This document shows, in pieces, positions 28,479 to 37,321 of a DNA stretch of 64,000 nucleotides. The DNA is taken from contig NC_021741.1 of NCBI RefSeq assembly GCF_000422085.1, forward strand, positions 4,030,001 to 4,094,000. Reading direction: 5' to 3'. The position numbers were made by a program, and so were the translations under genes. Below the pieces are notes generated by a model. The model saw only the letters and a list, made by a program, of their open reading frames with translations, did not search any database and was not told the origin of the DNA. Each line of letters starts with the position of its first letter. The first letter of the stretch is position 1. The DNA is from Serratia liquefaciens ATCC 27592. GTDB lineage: Bacteria > Pseudomonadota > Gammaproteobacteria > Enterobacterales > Enterobacteriaceae.

Positions 28479-29474
28479 ATGCGCTCGACAGGAATTTGGG
28501 CTCTGGCCCTGACTTCATTGCTAAGCACACAGGCGTTCGCCGTCGAATTACCCGGCAAAGGCGTCACGGTAAAACCGTTGCAAAGCACCCTCGCCGAAGA
28601 AAGCTTCCAGACCGAATTGGTCAACCGCGCCCTGGTCAAGCTGGGCTATGACGTCCAGCCTACCGACGAGGTGGAATACAATATCGCCTACACCTCTATC
28701 GCTTCCGGCGACGCCACCTACATGGCGGTGAACTGGGATCCGCTGCAAACCGACATGTACCAAAGCGCCGGCGGCGACAAGAAATTCTATCGTCAGGGAG
28801 CCTATATCACCAACGCGGCCCAGGGTTATTTGATCGACAAGAAAACCGCCGATCAATACCACATCAGCGATATCTCCCAGTTAAAAGATCCCAAGCTGGC
28901 GAAGTTGTTCGATGCCGACGGCGACGGCAAGGCCGATCTGGCCGGCTGCGAACCGGGCTGGGTGTGCGGCAACGTCATTAACACCCATATCAAAGCCTAT
29001 GGCCTGAGCGACACCGTCACTCAAAACCAGGGCAATTACTCCGCCATCATCGCCGACACCCTGACTCGCTACAAACAGGGTAAACCAGTGCTGTATTTCA
29101 CCTGGACGCCGTACTGGGTGAGCGACGAGCTGGCACCGGGTCGTGATGTGGTTTGGTTAACCGTGCCGTTCTCCGCCAGCCCAGGTTCGTTGAAAGATAA
29201 CGATACCGCCTTGCCGAACGGCAAAAATTACGGTTTTTCCGTCAACAACGAACATATCGTCGCCAACAAGCAATGGGCCGAGGCTAACCCGGCCGCCGCC
29301 AAACTGTTCGCCATCATGAAACTGCCGTTGGCGGACGTGAACGCGCAGAACCTGCGCATGCACAAAGGCGAGAACAGCGCCGCCGACATACAACGTCACG
29401 TAGACGGCTGGATCAAAGCGCATCAGGCCACTTTTGACGGTTGGATCACTACGGCTGCGGCAGCAGCGAAATAA
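28479..29474 (+). CDS. Divergent ProX-type betaine-binding protein (proX copy 1)
   Basis: A 331-residue periplasmic binding protein with a signal peptide (cleavage after about 21, AFA-VELPG). The betaine cage tryptophans of E. coli ProX (65, 140, 188 of the mature protein) align with W86, W161 and W209 here, and the C157/C163 pair flanking PGW is kept, so it should bind betaine-like ligands. It differs from E. coli ProX more than the next gene does (for example [10 protein letters not shown] in place of PGWGCE.AI). It lies directly after proW, 63 bases downstream, where the single proX lies in E. coli. Confidence 0.9.
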   Translation: MRSTGIWALALTSLLSTQAFAVELPGKGVTVKPLQSTLAEESFQTELVNRALVKLGYDVQPTDEVEYNIAYTSIASGDATYMAVNWDPLQTDMYQSAGGDKKFYRQGAYITNAAQGYLIDKKTADQYHISDISQLKDPKLAKLFDADGDGKADLAGCEPGWVCGNVINTHIKAYGLSDTVTQNQGNYSAIIADTLTRYKQGKPVLYFTWTPYWVSDELAPGRDVVWLTVPFSASPGSLKDNDTALPNGKNYGFSVNNEHIVANKQWAEANPAAAKLFAIMKLPLADVNAQNLRMHKGENSAADIQRHVDGWIKAHQATFDGWITTAAAAAK

Positions 29475-29524
29475 TCCCAGGGTGCCGGAAATCCCGGCTT
29501 CATAACATAAAAAGGTATTTCACT

Positions 29525-30526
29525 ATGCGCACTACAGGAATCTGGGCGGTTGCCCTTACCACACTGATTAGCTCACAGGCGGTTTCCGCCGCCGACTTGC
29601 CCGGTAAAGGCGTCACCGTTCAGCCGGTGCAAAGCACCATTTCAGAAGAGACCTTCCAGACGCTGCTGGTCAGCAAGGCGCTGGAAAAGCTGGGCTATGA
29701 CGTTAAAGACACCCGAGAAGTGGACTACAACGTCGCCTACACCTCCATCGCCTCCGGCGACGCGACCTTCCTGGCGGTAAACTGGGATCCGCTGCACGCC
29801 GATCAATACAAGGCTGCAGGCGGCGACGCCAAGTTTTACCGTGAAGGGGTTTACGTCAACGGGGCGGCCCAGGGGTATCTGATCGACAAGAAAACCGCCG
29901 ATAAATACCACATCACCAACGTTGAACAGTTGAAAGATCCCAATATTGCCAAGCTGTTCGATACCAATGGCGACGGCAAGGCCGACCTGACCGGCTGTAC
30001 GCCAGGCTGGGGCTGCGAGGCGGCCATTAACCATCACATCAAAGCCTACGGCCTGGAGAAAACCGTCGAGCACAACCAGGGCAACTACGCGGCGATGATT
30101 GCCGATACCATTACTCGCTACAAAGAAGGTAAGCCGGTGCTGTACTACACCTGGACGCCGTACTGGGTGAGTGACGTGCTGGTGCCGGGCCGCGACGTTG
30201 TTTGGTTGCAGGTGCCGTTCTCCGCCATGCCGGGCGAGCAGAAAAACCTCGATACCAAGCTGCCTAACGGCGCCAACTATGGTTTCCCGGTCAACACCAT
30301 GCGCATCGCCGCCAACAAGCAGTGGGCCGAAGCCAACCCGGCGGCCGCCAAGCTGTTTGCCATCATGAAGCTGCCGATTGCCGACGTGAATGCGCAGAAC
30401 CTGCGGATGCATGAAGGCCAGGCCTCCGAAGCCGATATCCAAAACCATGTAAATGGCTGGATCAAGGCGCATCAGGCCACCTTCGACGGCTGGGTGAAAA
30501 CCGCCGCGGAAGCCGCGAAGAAATAA
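29525..30526 (+). CDS. proX: ProX, glycine betaine-binding periplasmic protein (proX copy 2)
   Basis: A 333-residue precursor with a signal peptide (cleavage near VSA-ADLPG). It follows E. coli ProX closely: [37 protein letters not shown] and [13 protein letters not shown]. The three cage tryptophans are W87, W162 and W210. This is the canonical ProX and the fourth gene of the operon. ATG 29525 follows an AAAAAGG tract. It is clearly paralogous to the copy 50 bases upstream but has diverged at many positions, so the pair is an old duplication or a transferred second copy. Confidence 0.95.
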   Translation: MRTTGIWAVALTTLISSQAVSAADLPGKGVTVQPVQSTISEETFQTLLVSKALEKLGYDVKDTREVDYNVAYTSIASGDATFLAVNWDPLHADQYKAAGGDAKFYREGVYVNGAAQGYLIDKKTADKYHITNVEQLKDPNIAKLFDTNGDGKADLTGCTPGWGCEAAINHHIKAYGLEKTVEHNQGNYAAMIADTITRYKEGKPVLYYTWTPYWVSDVLVPGRDVVWLQVPFSAMPGEQKNLDTKLPNGANYGFPVNTMRIAANKQWAEANPAAAKLFAIMKLPIADVNAQNLRMHEGQASEADIQNHVNGWIKAHQATFDGWVKTAAEAAKK

Positions 30527-30533
30527 TCACCCT

Positions 30534-30556
30534 GGGCGCGGCAGCCTGTCGCGCCC
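30534..30556. terminator. proU operon terminator overlapping the convergent lysR stop
   Basis: GGGCGCG pairs with CGCGCCC across a nine-base loop, eight bases after the proX stop. The right arm touches the stop codon of the convergent LysR gene, so the hairpin serves both directions. Confidence 0.65.
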
Positions 30557-31434
30557 TATTCGCTGATTTCAATCCCGCTAAACTGTAAAAAACGCTCGGC
30601 GGTCCGTGGCAGCGGCTGTGGCCAAACGCAGTACACCTGACGCCGTGGACCATCTTCTATCGGAATCGACACCAGCGTGCTCAAGCGCTGTGCCGTCGAA
30701 ATCGGCACAATGCCCGTCGCCAACCCACGGCGTACCAAATTCTCCAGCCATTCGATATGGTCAATCTCAAAACTGACGTGACGCTTGATGCCTGCCGCCT
30801 GAAACGCGCGGTCGGTCTGGCGCCGGGCACCGGTCCCGCTGTAAAAGTCCACCAGCGGCACTTCCGACAAGGTTTGCAAATTCACTCGTTCCCGACTGGC
30901 TAGCGGGTGTTGTGGTGACACCAACGCCACCAGTGGCTCGTCGGTCAGTTGCCGATGGGACACCGGCAGCATATCGATATCCCCCGGCCAGAGGCCGACA
31001 AACGCCACATCGGTCTTTTGCTGCCGAACGTCTTCCAACAGCTCTTCACTCATGCCCACGTACAGCCGGATATTCACTGCGGGATAATGGCGGTGAAAGT
31101 TACCCAATTTTTCGGTCAGATCAATCGCGTTTATGGTGGAAATTGTGCCGATGGTCAGGGTACCGGAAACTGTGCCGCTGGCGGCGACAACCTCTTCCAC
31201 CAGCATCTGTTTTGCCGCCAGCAGTCGCTGCGCCGGTTGAATAAATGCCTGCCCGGCGGTGGTCAACCTGACCCGGCGCGAAGTACGCTCAAACAATGCA
31301 CAGCCCAGCTCCTCTTCCAATTTGGCGATCTGGTGGCTGAGCGCCGATTGCACCGTATGACAGCGCTGCGCCGCCCGGGTAAAACTCTGCTCTTCGGCAA
31401 CCGCCAGCGCAAAACGAATCTGTTTCAGGTTCAT
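30556..31434 (-). CDS. LysR-type transcriptional regulator
   Basis: A 292-residue LysR regulator. The DNA-binding part is MNLKQIRFALAVAEEQSFTRAA with the recognition helix TVQSALSHQIAKLEEELG; the effector domain covers about 90-290. It is divergent from the MFS gene at 31536, 101 bases away, which is presumably its target. The small inverted repeat ATCTC-TAAAT-GAGAT lies seven bases upstream of its start. It is inserted between proX and the transporter relative to E. coli K-12. Confidence 0.88.
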   Translation of the reverse strand: MNLKQIRFALAVAEEQSFTRAAQRCHTVQSALSHQIAKLEEELGCALFERTSRRVRLTTAGQAFIQPAQRLLAAKQMLVEEVVAASGTVSGTLTIGTISTINAIDLTEKLGNFHRHYPAVNIRLYVGMSEELLEDVRQQKTDVAFVGLWPGDIDMLPVSHRQLTDEPLVALVSPQHPLASRERVNLQTLSEVPLVDFYSGTGARRQTDRAFQAAGIKRHVSFEIDHIEWLENLVRRGLATGIVPISTAQRLSTLVSIPIEDGPRRQVYCVWPQPLPRTAERFLQFSGIEISE

Positions 31435-31440
31435 TCATTT

Positions 31441-31455
31441 ATCTCTAAATGAGAT
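31441..31455. promoter_or_regulatory. Candidate LysR operator
   Basis: ATCTC-TAAAT-GAGAT, 5-bp arms with T-N11-A spacing, directly before the lysR start and facing the MFS gene. Confidence 0.4.
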
Positions 31456-31535
31456 TAATCAGATGAAAATTATACATTGGTTTAACCCGCTGTCCTGCCC
31501 GATACTTGCACCACTTTTTCTTGTGATTGAAACCA

Positions 31536-32735
31536 ATGAGCCAACAAAATTCACCTCCAGGCCTCAGCCCGGCACTGATTGTGCTGATCGCCATCGCCAC
31601 CGGTTTGGCCGTCGCCAGTAACTACTACGCGCAGCCACTGCTGGAAACCATCGCTCAAAACTTTGGGCTATCGGTCAATCAGGCCGGTTTTATCGTCACC
31701 GCCGCCCAAATGGGCTACGCCGTAGGCCTGCTGCTGCTGGTGCCGCTCGGCGATATGTTTGAGCGTCGTGGGCTGATCGTCTTTATGACGCTGCTGGCCG
31801 CCGGAGGCATGCTGATCACCGCCAGCTCCACCACGCTGCCGATGATGATCCTGGGGACTGCCCTCACCGGGTTGTTCTCGGTAGTGGCGCAAATTTTGGT
31901 GCCGTTGGCCGCTACGCTGGCACACCCGGAAAAACGCGGAAAAACCGTTGGCATCATTATGAGCGGCCTGCTGCTCGGCATTCTGCTGGCACGTACCGTA
32001 GCGGGCGCACTGGCATCGTTCGGCGGTTGGCGCACCATTTACTGGGTGGCAAGCGTGCTGATGATCCTGATGGCGTTGATCTTGTGGCGCGCGCTGCCAC
32101 GTTACAAACAGCACTCCGGACTGAATTACCCTCAGTTGCTGAAGTCTATTTTCACCCTGTTTTGCGGATCACCGCTGCTGCGAACCCGTGCAGTGCTCGG
32201 TGCGCTGTCCTTTGCCAACTTCAGCGTGCTCTGGACCTCAATGGCCTTCCTGTTGGCGGCCCCGCCTTTTGGTTATTCCGAAGGGGTCATCGGCCTGTTC
32301 GGGCTGGTGGGGGCCGCCGGAGCGTTGGCCGCCTCCCGTGCCGGGCATTTGGCGGATCAGGGCAAGGCGGGATTAACCACTACGGTAGGCCTGGTACTGC
32401 TGCTGCTGTCGTGGATACCTATCGCTTTCGCTAAACAATCGCTGTGGGCACTGATCGTCGGCATTCTGATCCTCGATCTGGCCGTGCAGGCCGTACACGT
32501 TACCAACCAGAACGTGATTTATCGCATTATGCCGGAAGCGCGCAATCGTCTGACGGCCGGCTACATGACCAGCTATTTTATCGGCGGCGCTCTGGGTTCG
32601 CTGCTGTCTGCCTCAGCCTATCAGCACGCGGGGTGGACAGGGGTCGCTGCAGCAGGGGGCATTTTGTGCCTGTTTAACCTGCTCACCTGGTGGTTGGGCA
32701 AGCGCCATGATCCCCAGGGACCGGCGGCCATCTGA
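31536..32735 (+). CDS. MFS transporter (YgaY-position, SetA/AraJ-like)
   Basis: A 399-residue 12-helix major facilitator. The N-terminal SNYYAQPLLETIA and the loop GDMFERRGLIV are typical of the DHA1 efflux group. In E. coli K-12 this position between proX and ygaZ is held by ygaY, an MFS gene described as a pseudogene; here the frame is intact. ATG 31536 (MSQQNSPPG) is used instead of the TTG nine bases upstream. The divergent LysR gene probably controls it; the substrate is unknown. Confidence 0.85.
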   Translation: MSQQNSPPGLSPALIVLIAIATGLAVASNYYAQPLLETIAQNFGLSVNQAGFIVTAAQMGYAVGLLLLVPLGDMFERRGLIVFMTLLAAGGMLITASSTTLPMMILGTALTGLFSVVAQILVPLAATLAHPEKRGKTVGIIMSGLLLGILLARTVAGALASFGGWRTIYWVASVLMILMALILWRALPRYKQHSGLNYPQLLKSIFTLFCGSPLLRTRAVLGALSFANFSVLWTSMAFLLAAPPFGYSEGVIGLFGLVGAAGALAASRAGHLADQGKAGLTTTVGLVLLLLSWIPIAFAKQSLWALIVGILILDLAVQAVHVTNQNVIYRIMPEARNRLTAGYMTSYFIGGALGSLLSASAYQHAGWTGVAAAGGILCLFNLLTWWLGKRHDPQGPAAI

Positions 32736-32773
32736 TTAGCAAGCGAATAGTCATAGCGGAAATTTATTAGCGG

Positions 32774-32846
32774 CGCAGGGTATAAACATTACTTACTCTC
32801 TGGTAATGTTCTGGGGATAAACTATTGGTTCCCTATATACCCTGCG
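32774..32846 (+). other. Nested inverted-repeat leader before ygaZ
   Basis: CGCAGGGTATA (32774-32784) pairs perfectly with TATACCCTGCG (32836-32846). Inside, and abutting the left arm, AACATTAC (32785-32792) pairs with GTAATGTT (32803-32810). A weaker GGGA/TCCC pair (32814-32817 and 32830-32833) could form a third arm, giving a three-way junction. The outer right arm ends 13 bases before the ygaZ ATG. It could be a structured 5' leader or a small element with terminal inverted repeats; no known riboswitch class is recognised. Confidence 0.5.
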
Positions 32847-32859
32847 ATTCAAATACATT

Positions 32860-33606
32860 ATGCAAAGCCAAGCTGCAGAAAGTATCAATCCCCCAGCCGT
32901 CAGTTCCACCTTCACCCACGGCATCGTCGACAGTTTACCGATCGTTATCGGCTATGTGCCGGTGGCTTTTGCGTTTGGCCTTAGCGCCGTTAAGCTGGGG
33001 TTCTCCCCGCTAGAGAGCATTTTCTTCTCCTGCATCATCTATGCGGGTGCCAGCCAGTTCGTGATCACCGCCTTGTTAAGCGCCGGTATGTCACTGTGGG
33101 TTTCCGCGCTGACCGTGATGGCAATGGATATACGGCACCTGTTGTATGGTCCTGCTTTGCGCCACCGCATCGTCTCGCGCATGTCGGCTGGCAAAACTGC
33201 GCTCTGGGCCTTTGGCCTGACTGATGAAGTGTTCGCCGCGGCCACCGCTAAATTGATGCGCAATAACCGCAGTTGGAGCGAGAACTGGATGATCGGCATC
33301 TCGCTATGCTCCTGGCTGTCTTGGGTCGCAGGCACCGCGCTGGGTGCCGTGTTCGGCAATGGGCCACTAGAGCAGTTCCCGGTGATTGAAGCCTCATTAT
33401 CCTTTATGTTGCCGGCGCTGTTCCTCAGCTTCCTGCTGGCGGCATTCAAACGTCCGCAAAGCCTGACCATCGCCGCCGCGCTGGCCGGTGCGCTGCTTGG
33501 CGTAGTGCTGTTCTCTATCCCAGTGGCCATTTTGGCCGGCATCAGCGCCGGTTGTATCGCAGCCCTGTTCCAACCCACAGCAACGGAGTCCATTGATGAA
33601 CACTGA
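32860..33606 (+). CDS. ygaZ: YgaZ, AzlC-family branched-chain amino acid exporter subunit
   Basis: A 248-residue inner-membrane protein of the AzlC family. The conserved block FSCIIYAGASQFVITALLSAG and MAMDIRHLLYG are clear. E. coli YgaZ with YgaH exports L-valine. The ATG at 32860 lacks a purine-rich ribosome binding site in the nine bases before it and follows the hairpin-rich leader. Its 3' end overlaps ygaH by 11 bases, so the two subunits are made together. Confidence 0.92.
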   Translation: MQSQAAESINPPAVSSTFTHGIVDSLPIVIGYVPVAFAFGLSAVKLGFSPLESIFFSCIIYAGASQFVITALLSAGMSLWVSALTVMAMDIRHLLYGPALRHRIVSRMSAGKTALWAFGLTDEVFAAATAKLMRNNRSWSENWMIGISLCSWLSWVAGTALGAVFGNGPLEQFPVIEASLSFMLPALFLSFLLAAFKRPQSLTIAAALAGALLGVVLFSIPVAILAGISAGCIAALFQPTATESIDEH

Positions 33607-33949
33607 TGTGCTGGTGATCGGCCTGGTGGTCGGCTGTGCTAATTATCTGTTCCGCTACTTACCCTTGCGTTTGGCGCCTGCGCGGGCACAACCGGGAATC
33701 AAACGCGGTAAAACCGCACTGTTGCTCGACAGCATCGGCATCGCCTCAATCTGCGCGTTGCTGGTGGTTTCCAGCACCCCGGTAGTGATGCGTGAACCGG
33801 ACAAACTGTGGCCCACTCTGGTCGGTTTCGCCGCGCTGGGCCTGTGTTTTTACCGAACCAAAAGCATCATTTTGTCGACGCTGATTGGCGCGGCATCCTT
33901 TGGCATTACATTAAAGTTATTTATGATTTTCAGTCAGGGTAACCTTTAA
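33596..33949 (+). CDS. ygaH: YgaH, AzlD-family exporter subunit
   Basis: A 117-residue small membrane protein with about four helices (VLVIGLVVGCANYLFRYLPLRL, IGIASICALLVVSS and others) of the AzlD type. It forms the second subunit of the YgaZH valine exporter. ATG 33596 lies inside the end of ygaZ. In E. coli the next gene is mprA, as here. Confidence 0.9.
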   Translation: MNTDVLVIGLVVGCANYLFRYLPLRLAPARAQPGIKRGKTALLLDSIGIASICALLVVSSTPVVMREPDKLWPTLVGFAALGLCFYRTKSIILSTLIGAASFGITLKLFMIFSQGNL

Positions 33950-34108
33950 TCTTAGGCAGCACGTCGCATTAACCCTTTTGCTTAAAGTGGGTTTATTGAC
34001 AATCCGCTGACAAATGACACGAATTGCTAAATTAATCACCCTGCTGAACATTTACATTATTAATCACTATCGTTACTATCTCGGACGAAACTAATGAGGC
34101 CCAAAATT

Positions 34109-34630
34109 ATGGAAAGCTCGTTTGCTCCCATTGAACAAATGCTTAATTTCCGCGCCAAGCGTCAGAAAGATTTCCCTTACCAGGAAATCCTGCTGACCCG
34201 CCTGTGCATGCACATGCAAAGCAAGCTGCTGGAAAACCGCAATAAAATGCTGAAAGCACAAGGGATTAACGAAACATTGTTTATGGCGCTGATTACTCTG
34301 GATGCGCAGGAAAGCCACAGCATTCAGCCTTCTGAGCTAAGCTCTGCCCTGGGCTCGTCACGGACCAATGCCACGCGCATTGCCGACGAACTTGAGAAAC
34401 GCGGTTGGATTGAACGCCGTGAAAGCGACAACGATCGTCGCTGCCTGCACCTGCACATGACGCCGCAGGGAGAAGAGTTTCTCAATCAATTGCTGCCACC
34501 GCAGCACAAGTGTCTGCATTTCCTGTGGTCCACGCTGAACGATGATGAACAGCAACAGCTTGAAAAGCTGACGCGTAAGCTGCTGACGCGCCTGGACCAG
34601 ATGGAAGTTACAGAACAGTTATCCCAATAA
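34109..34630 (+). CDS. mprA: MprA (EmrR), MarR-type repressor of emrAB
   Basis: A 173-residue MarR-family winged-helix repressor, nearly identical in the core to E. coli Mpr[43 protein letters not shown] and [11 protein letters not shown]. It represses the emr efflux operon and is released by hydrophobic, uncoupler-like drugs. ATG 34109 ([10 protein letters not shown]) matches the E. coli start; the ATG at 34094 adds five residues. The efflux genes follow 24 bases downstream, so the repressor autoregulates with its targets. Confidence 0.95.
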   Translation: MESSFAPIEQMLNFRAKRQKDFPYQEILLTRLCMHMQSKLLENRNKMLKAQGINETLFMALITLDAQESHSIQPSELSSALGSSRTNATRIADELEKRGWIERRESDNDRRCLHLHMTPQGEEFLNQLLPPQHKCLHFLWSTLNDDEQQQLEKLTRKLLTRLDQMEVTEQLSQ

Positions 34631-34654
34631 TTTCTGTTCAGGTACATACATACT

Positions 34655-36106
34655 ATGCGATCCCCATTTAACTGGAGATTCACCCCACTGTTCGCCGTAT
34701 TACTGCTGGCCGGGTGTGCGTCTACCGATAATATTGCCCCGCAATCCACCCTGATGGATCCGCAGACTCTGCAGCTTGCGCAGCCGAAGGTCAGCTCGTT
34801 GAACGTCAGCCCGCAGTGGTGGCGCGCGCTTAACGACCAGCAACTTGACGCGCTGATGACCCAGACGCTGCAAAGCTCCCCTTCGCTGCGACAGGCAGCG
34901 GCACGCGTACGCGAAGCACAAAGCGTAATGGGGGAAGCCAGTGCCGCCAACGGGCCGAATCTGGATCTCAACGCCAGCAGCAATCGCCAGAAAGTGCCGC
35001 AAAACGTGAACCTGGGGCTGGGGTATCCTCATCAACCGATCTACGAAACCTCCAACTCGCTGGGGCTGAACCTGGCCTATGAATTCGACTGGTGGGGCAA
35101 ATACCGCAACCAGGTCAACGCCGCCAAGGCACAGGTCGATGCGGCCCGCGCCGAGCAGGAACAGGCCGCGTTGACGCTGACCAGTTCGGTAGCCTCCGCC
35201 TATTACCAGTTGCAGAGCAATTTCGCGCTTGAAAAGCTGTTGCAGCAGGAAGTGGACAACAACCAACGCCTGGCGGACTTGCGCCAACAGCAATACAAGG
35301 CCGGCATCACCGGCGTTGATGTTCCGCAACAAACCCAGGCGCAAGCCGACGGCGCCAAGCAGCAGATCCTGCAACTGCAATCGCAGATTGAACAGCTCAG
35401 ACACCAACTGGCTGCGCTTGCAGGCCAGGGCCCGAACGCCATGCAGCACCTGCGCCCGGTGGCCCTTCCCGCCAGCAATTTAATGGCGCCAAAAGGTGAA
35501 CTGACCGCCGATCTGTTGGGCAAACGTCCGGATATCGCCGCACAGCGCCAGTTGGTGGAGTCCTATAACCAGCGCGTCAGCGCCGCCCGTAAAGAATTTT
35601 ACCCCAGCCTGACCATTTCAGCCTTTGCCGGCCTGACCACCACCAACACCAGTGGGACCAGCCCGAATCTGTTTGAAGCGGCCAGCCAGGCCTGGAACGT
35701 GATGCCGGCAATTTCATTGCCGATCTTCCACGCCGGTGCGCTGCGCAGCAAGCTGGGTGAGGAGTCCGCGTTGTATGACCAGGCGGTGGAGTCCTATAAC
35801 CAAACCATCCTGAATGCCGTGCAGGAAACCGCCGATGCCATCACCGTCCAACAAAGCACTGCGCAACAGCAGCTGCAGGCGGCATCTGCGTCCGAATCGA
35901 TGCAACAGGTGTACCGCGTCGCTAACGCTCGATACCAGGCAGGGATTATCGGGCGCGACCAGTTGTTGACCAGCCAAACGCAGCTTTTGCAGCAGCAGCA
36001 GGCGGAACTGAATGCCAGCAGCAATTTGCTGCAGGCGAAGATAGGACTGATCCGTGCGCTGGGCGGTGGCTATCAGGCCCCGGCCGCTACGGGTTCAAAA
36101 GCATAA
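34655..36106 (+). CDS. Outer-membrane factor lipoprotein (NodT/OprM family) in the emr operon
   Basis: A 483-residue efflux outer-membrane protein. The signal peptide ends with lipobox LLAG-C (Cys 21), so it is lipidated. Two repeats of long helices and beta strands of the TolC/OMF fold are seen: PSLRQAAARVREAQ and KRPDIAAQRQLVESYNQRVSAARKEFYPSLTI. It would form the outer-membrane channel for the EmrA/EmrB pump. In E. coli the mprA-emrA-emrB operon lacks this gene and uses TolC. It sits between mprA and emrA, 25 bases before emrA. Confidence 0.9.
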   Translation: MRSPFNWRFTPLFAVLLLAGCASTDNIAPQSTLMDPQTLQLAQPKVSSLNVSPQWWRALNDQQLDALMTQTLQSSPSLRQAAARVREAQSVMGEASAANGPNLDLNASSNRQKVPQNVNLGLGYPHQPIYETSNSLGLNLAYEFDWWGKYRNQVNAAKAQVDAARAEQEQAALTLTSSVASAYYQLQSNFALEKLLQQEVDNNQRLADLRQQQYKAGITGVDVPQQTQAQADGAKQQILQLQSQIEQLRHQLAALAGQGPNAMQHLRPVALPASNLMAPKGELTADLLGKRPDIAAQRQLVESYNQRVSAARKEFYPSLTISAFAGLTTTNTSGTSPNLFEAASQAWNVMPAISLPIFHAGALRSKLGEESALYDQAVESYNQTILNAVQETADAITVQQSTAQQQLQAASASESMQQVYRVANARYQAGIIGRDQLLTSQTQLLQQQQAELNASSNLLQAKIGLIRALGGGYQAPAATGSKA

Positions 36107-36131
36107 TAAAATAGAGAGCTTGGAGAACACC

Positions 36132-37304
36132 ATGAGCGCAAGCGCGGAGACTCAAAACCCGCAGCAACCGGCAGGTAAAAAGAAGCAGCGTAAATTTTGG
36201 CTGCTGCTGCTGACGGTTATTTTCATCGTTATTGGGGTGGCATATTTAGTCTATTGGTTCCTGGTGTTACGTCATCATCAGGAAACCGACGACGCCTATG
36301 TTTCCGGTAACCAGGTCCAGATCATGGCCCAGGTGAACGGCAGCGTTAACCGCGTCAACTTCGACAATACCGACTATGTGAAACAGGGTGACGTGTTGGT
36401 TACCCTGGATCCGACCGATGCCGAACAGGCGCTGGAACGCGCCAAAACCGGCCTGGCCAATAGCGTGCGTCAGACCCACCAGCTGATCATCAACAGCAAG
36501 CAGTATCAGGCCAACATTGCCCTGCGCAAGTCTGACCTGAGCAAGGCTGAAAACGATCTGAAACGCCGCGTCGTGCTCGGCAGCGTTGACGCTATCGGCC
36601 GTGAAGAGCTGCAACATGCTCGCGATGCAGTCGACAGCGCCAAGGCGGCGTTGGAAGTGGCGGTGCAGCAATACAACGCTAACCAGGCGATGGTATTGAA
36701 TACCCCGCTGGAGCAGCAGCCGGCCATTCAACAGGCCGCAGCGCAAATGCGTGACGCCTGGCTGGCATTGCAACGGACCAAAATCATCAGCCCGATCACC
36801 GGTTATGTCTCACGCCGCAGCGTACAGGTTGGCGCGCAAATCGCCGCCGGTTCCCCGCTGATGGCAGTGGTGCCAGCCGATCACATCTGGGTAGATGCCA
36901 ACTTCAAAGAAACCCAAATCGCCAATATGCGTATCGGCCAGTCGGCTACCGTAGTCAGTGACATTTACGGTGATGACGTGGTGTATAACGGCAAAGTGGT
37001 CGGTATCGATATGGGTACCGGCAGCGCCTTCTCACTGCTGCCTGCGCAGAACGCCACCGGTAACTGGATCAAAGTGGTTCAGCGTCTGCCGGTACGTATT
37101 GAATTGGACGCCAAGCAAATCGCCGATCATCCGCTGCGCATCGGTCTGTCGACCCTGGTTAAAGTTGACACCACCAATCTGGACGGCCGCGTGCTGTCTG
37201 ACGTGGTGCGCGACAAACCGCTGTACCAAAGCGACGCCCTGGCGTTGAACCTGGCACCGGTTAACCAAATGATCGCCGACGTGATCCATGCGAATGCCGG
37301 TTAA
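36132..37304 (+). CDS. emrA: EmrA, multidrug efflux membrane fusion protein
   Basis: A 390-residue periplasmic adaptor. A single N-terminal membrane helix (about 24-44) is followed by the lipoyl half-motif HHQETDDAYVSGNQV, a long coiled-coil hairpin (about 90-210) and the second lipoyl strand with ISPITGYVSRRSVQVG. It links EmrB to the outer-membrane channel. ATG 36132 follows GGAGAA; upstream extension into the preceding gene is rejected. The stop lies 17 bases before emrB. Confidence 0.95.
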   Translation: MSASAETQNPQQPAGKKKQRKFWLLLLTVIFIVIGVAYLVYWFLVLRHHQETDDAYVSGNQVQIMAQVNGSVNRVNFDNTDYVKQGDVLVTLDPTDAEQALERAKTGLANSVRQTHQLIINSKQYQANIALRKSDLSKAENDLKRRVVLGSVDAIGREELQHARDAVDSAKAALEVAVQQYNANQAMVLNTPLEQQPAIQQAAAQMRDAWLALQRTKIISPITGYVSRRSVQVGAQIAAGSPLMAVVPADHIWVDANFKETQIANMRIGQSATVVSDIYGDDVVYNGKVVGIDMGTGSAFSLLPAQNATGNWIKVVQRLPVRIELDAKQIADHPLRIGLSTLVKVDTTNLDGRVLSDVVRDKPLYQSDALALNLAPVNQMIADVIHANAG

Positions 37305-37321
37305 GCGCGCGGGAGGCTACC

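Noticed and set aside
29642..30472. 276-codon frame antisense to proX
   Set aside because: It is a shadow of a strongly biased coding sequence; proX is certain on the other strand.
28479..30526. Tandem proX as an assembly duplication
   Set aside because: The two copies differ at many residues and in their leaders, so they are distinct genes.
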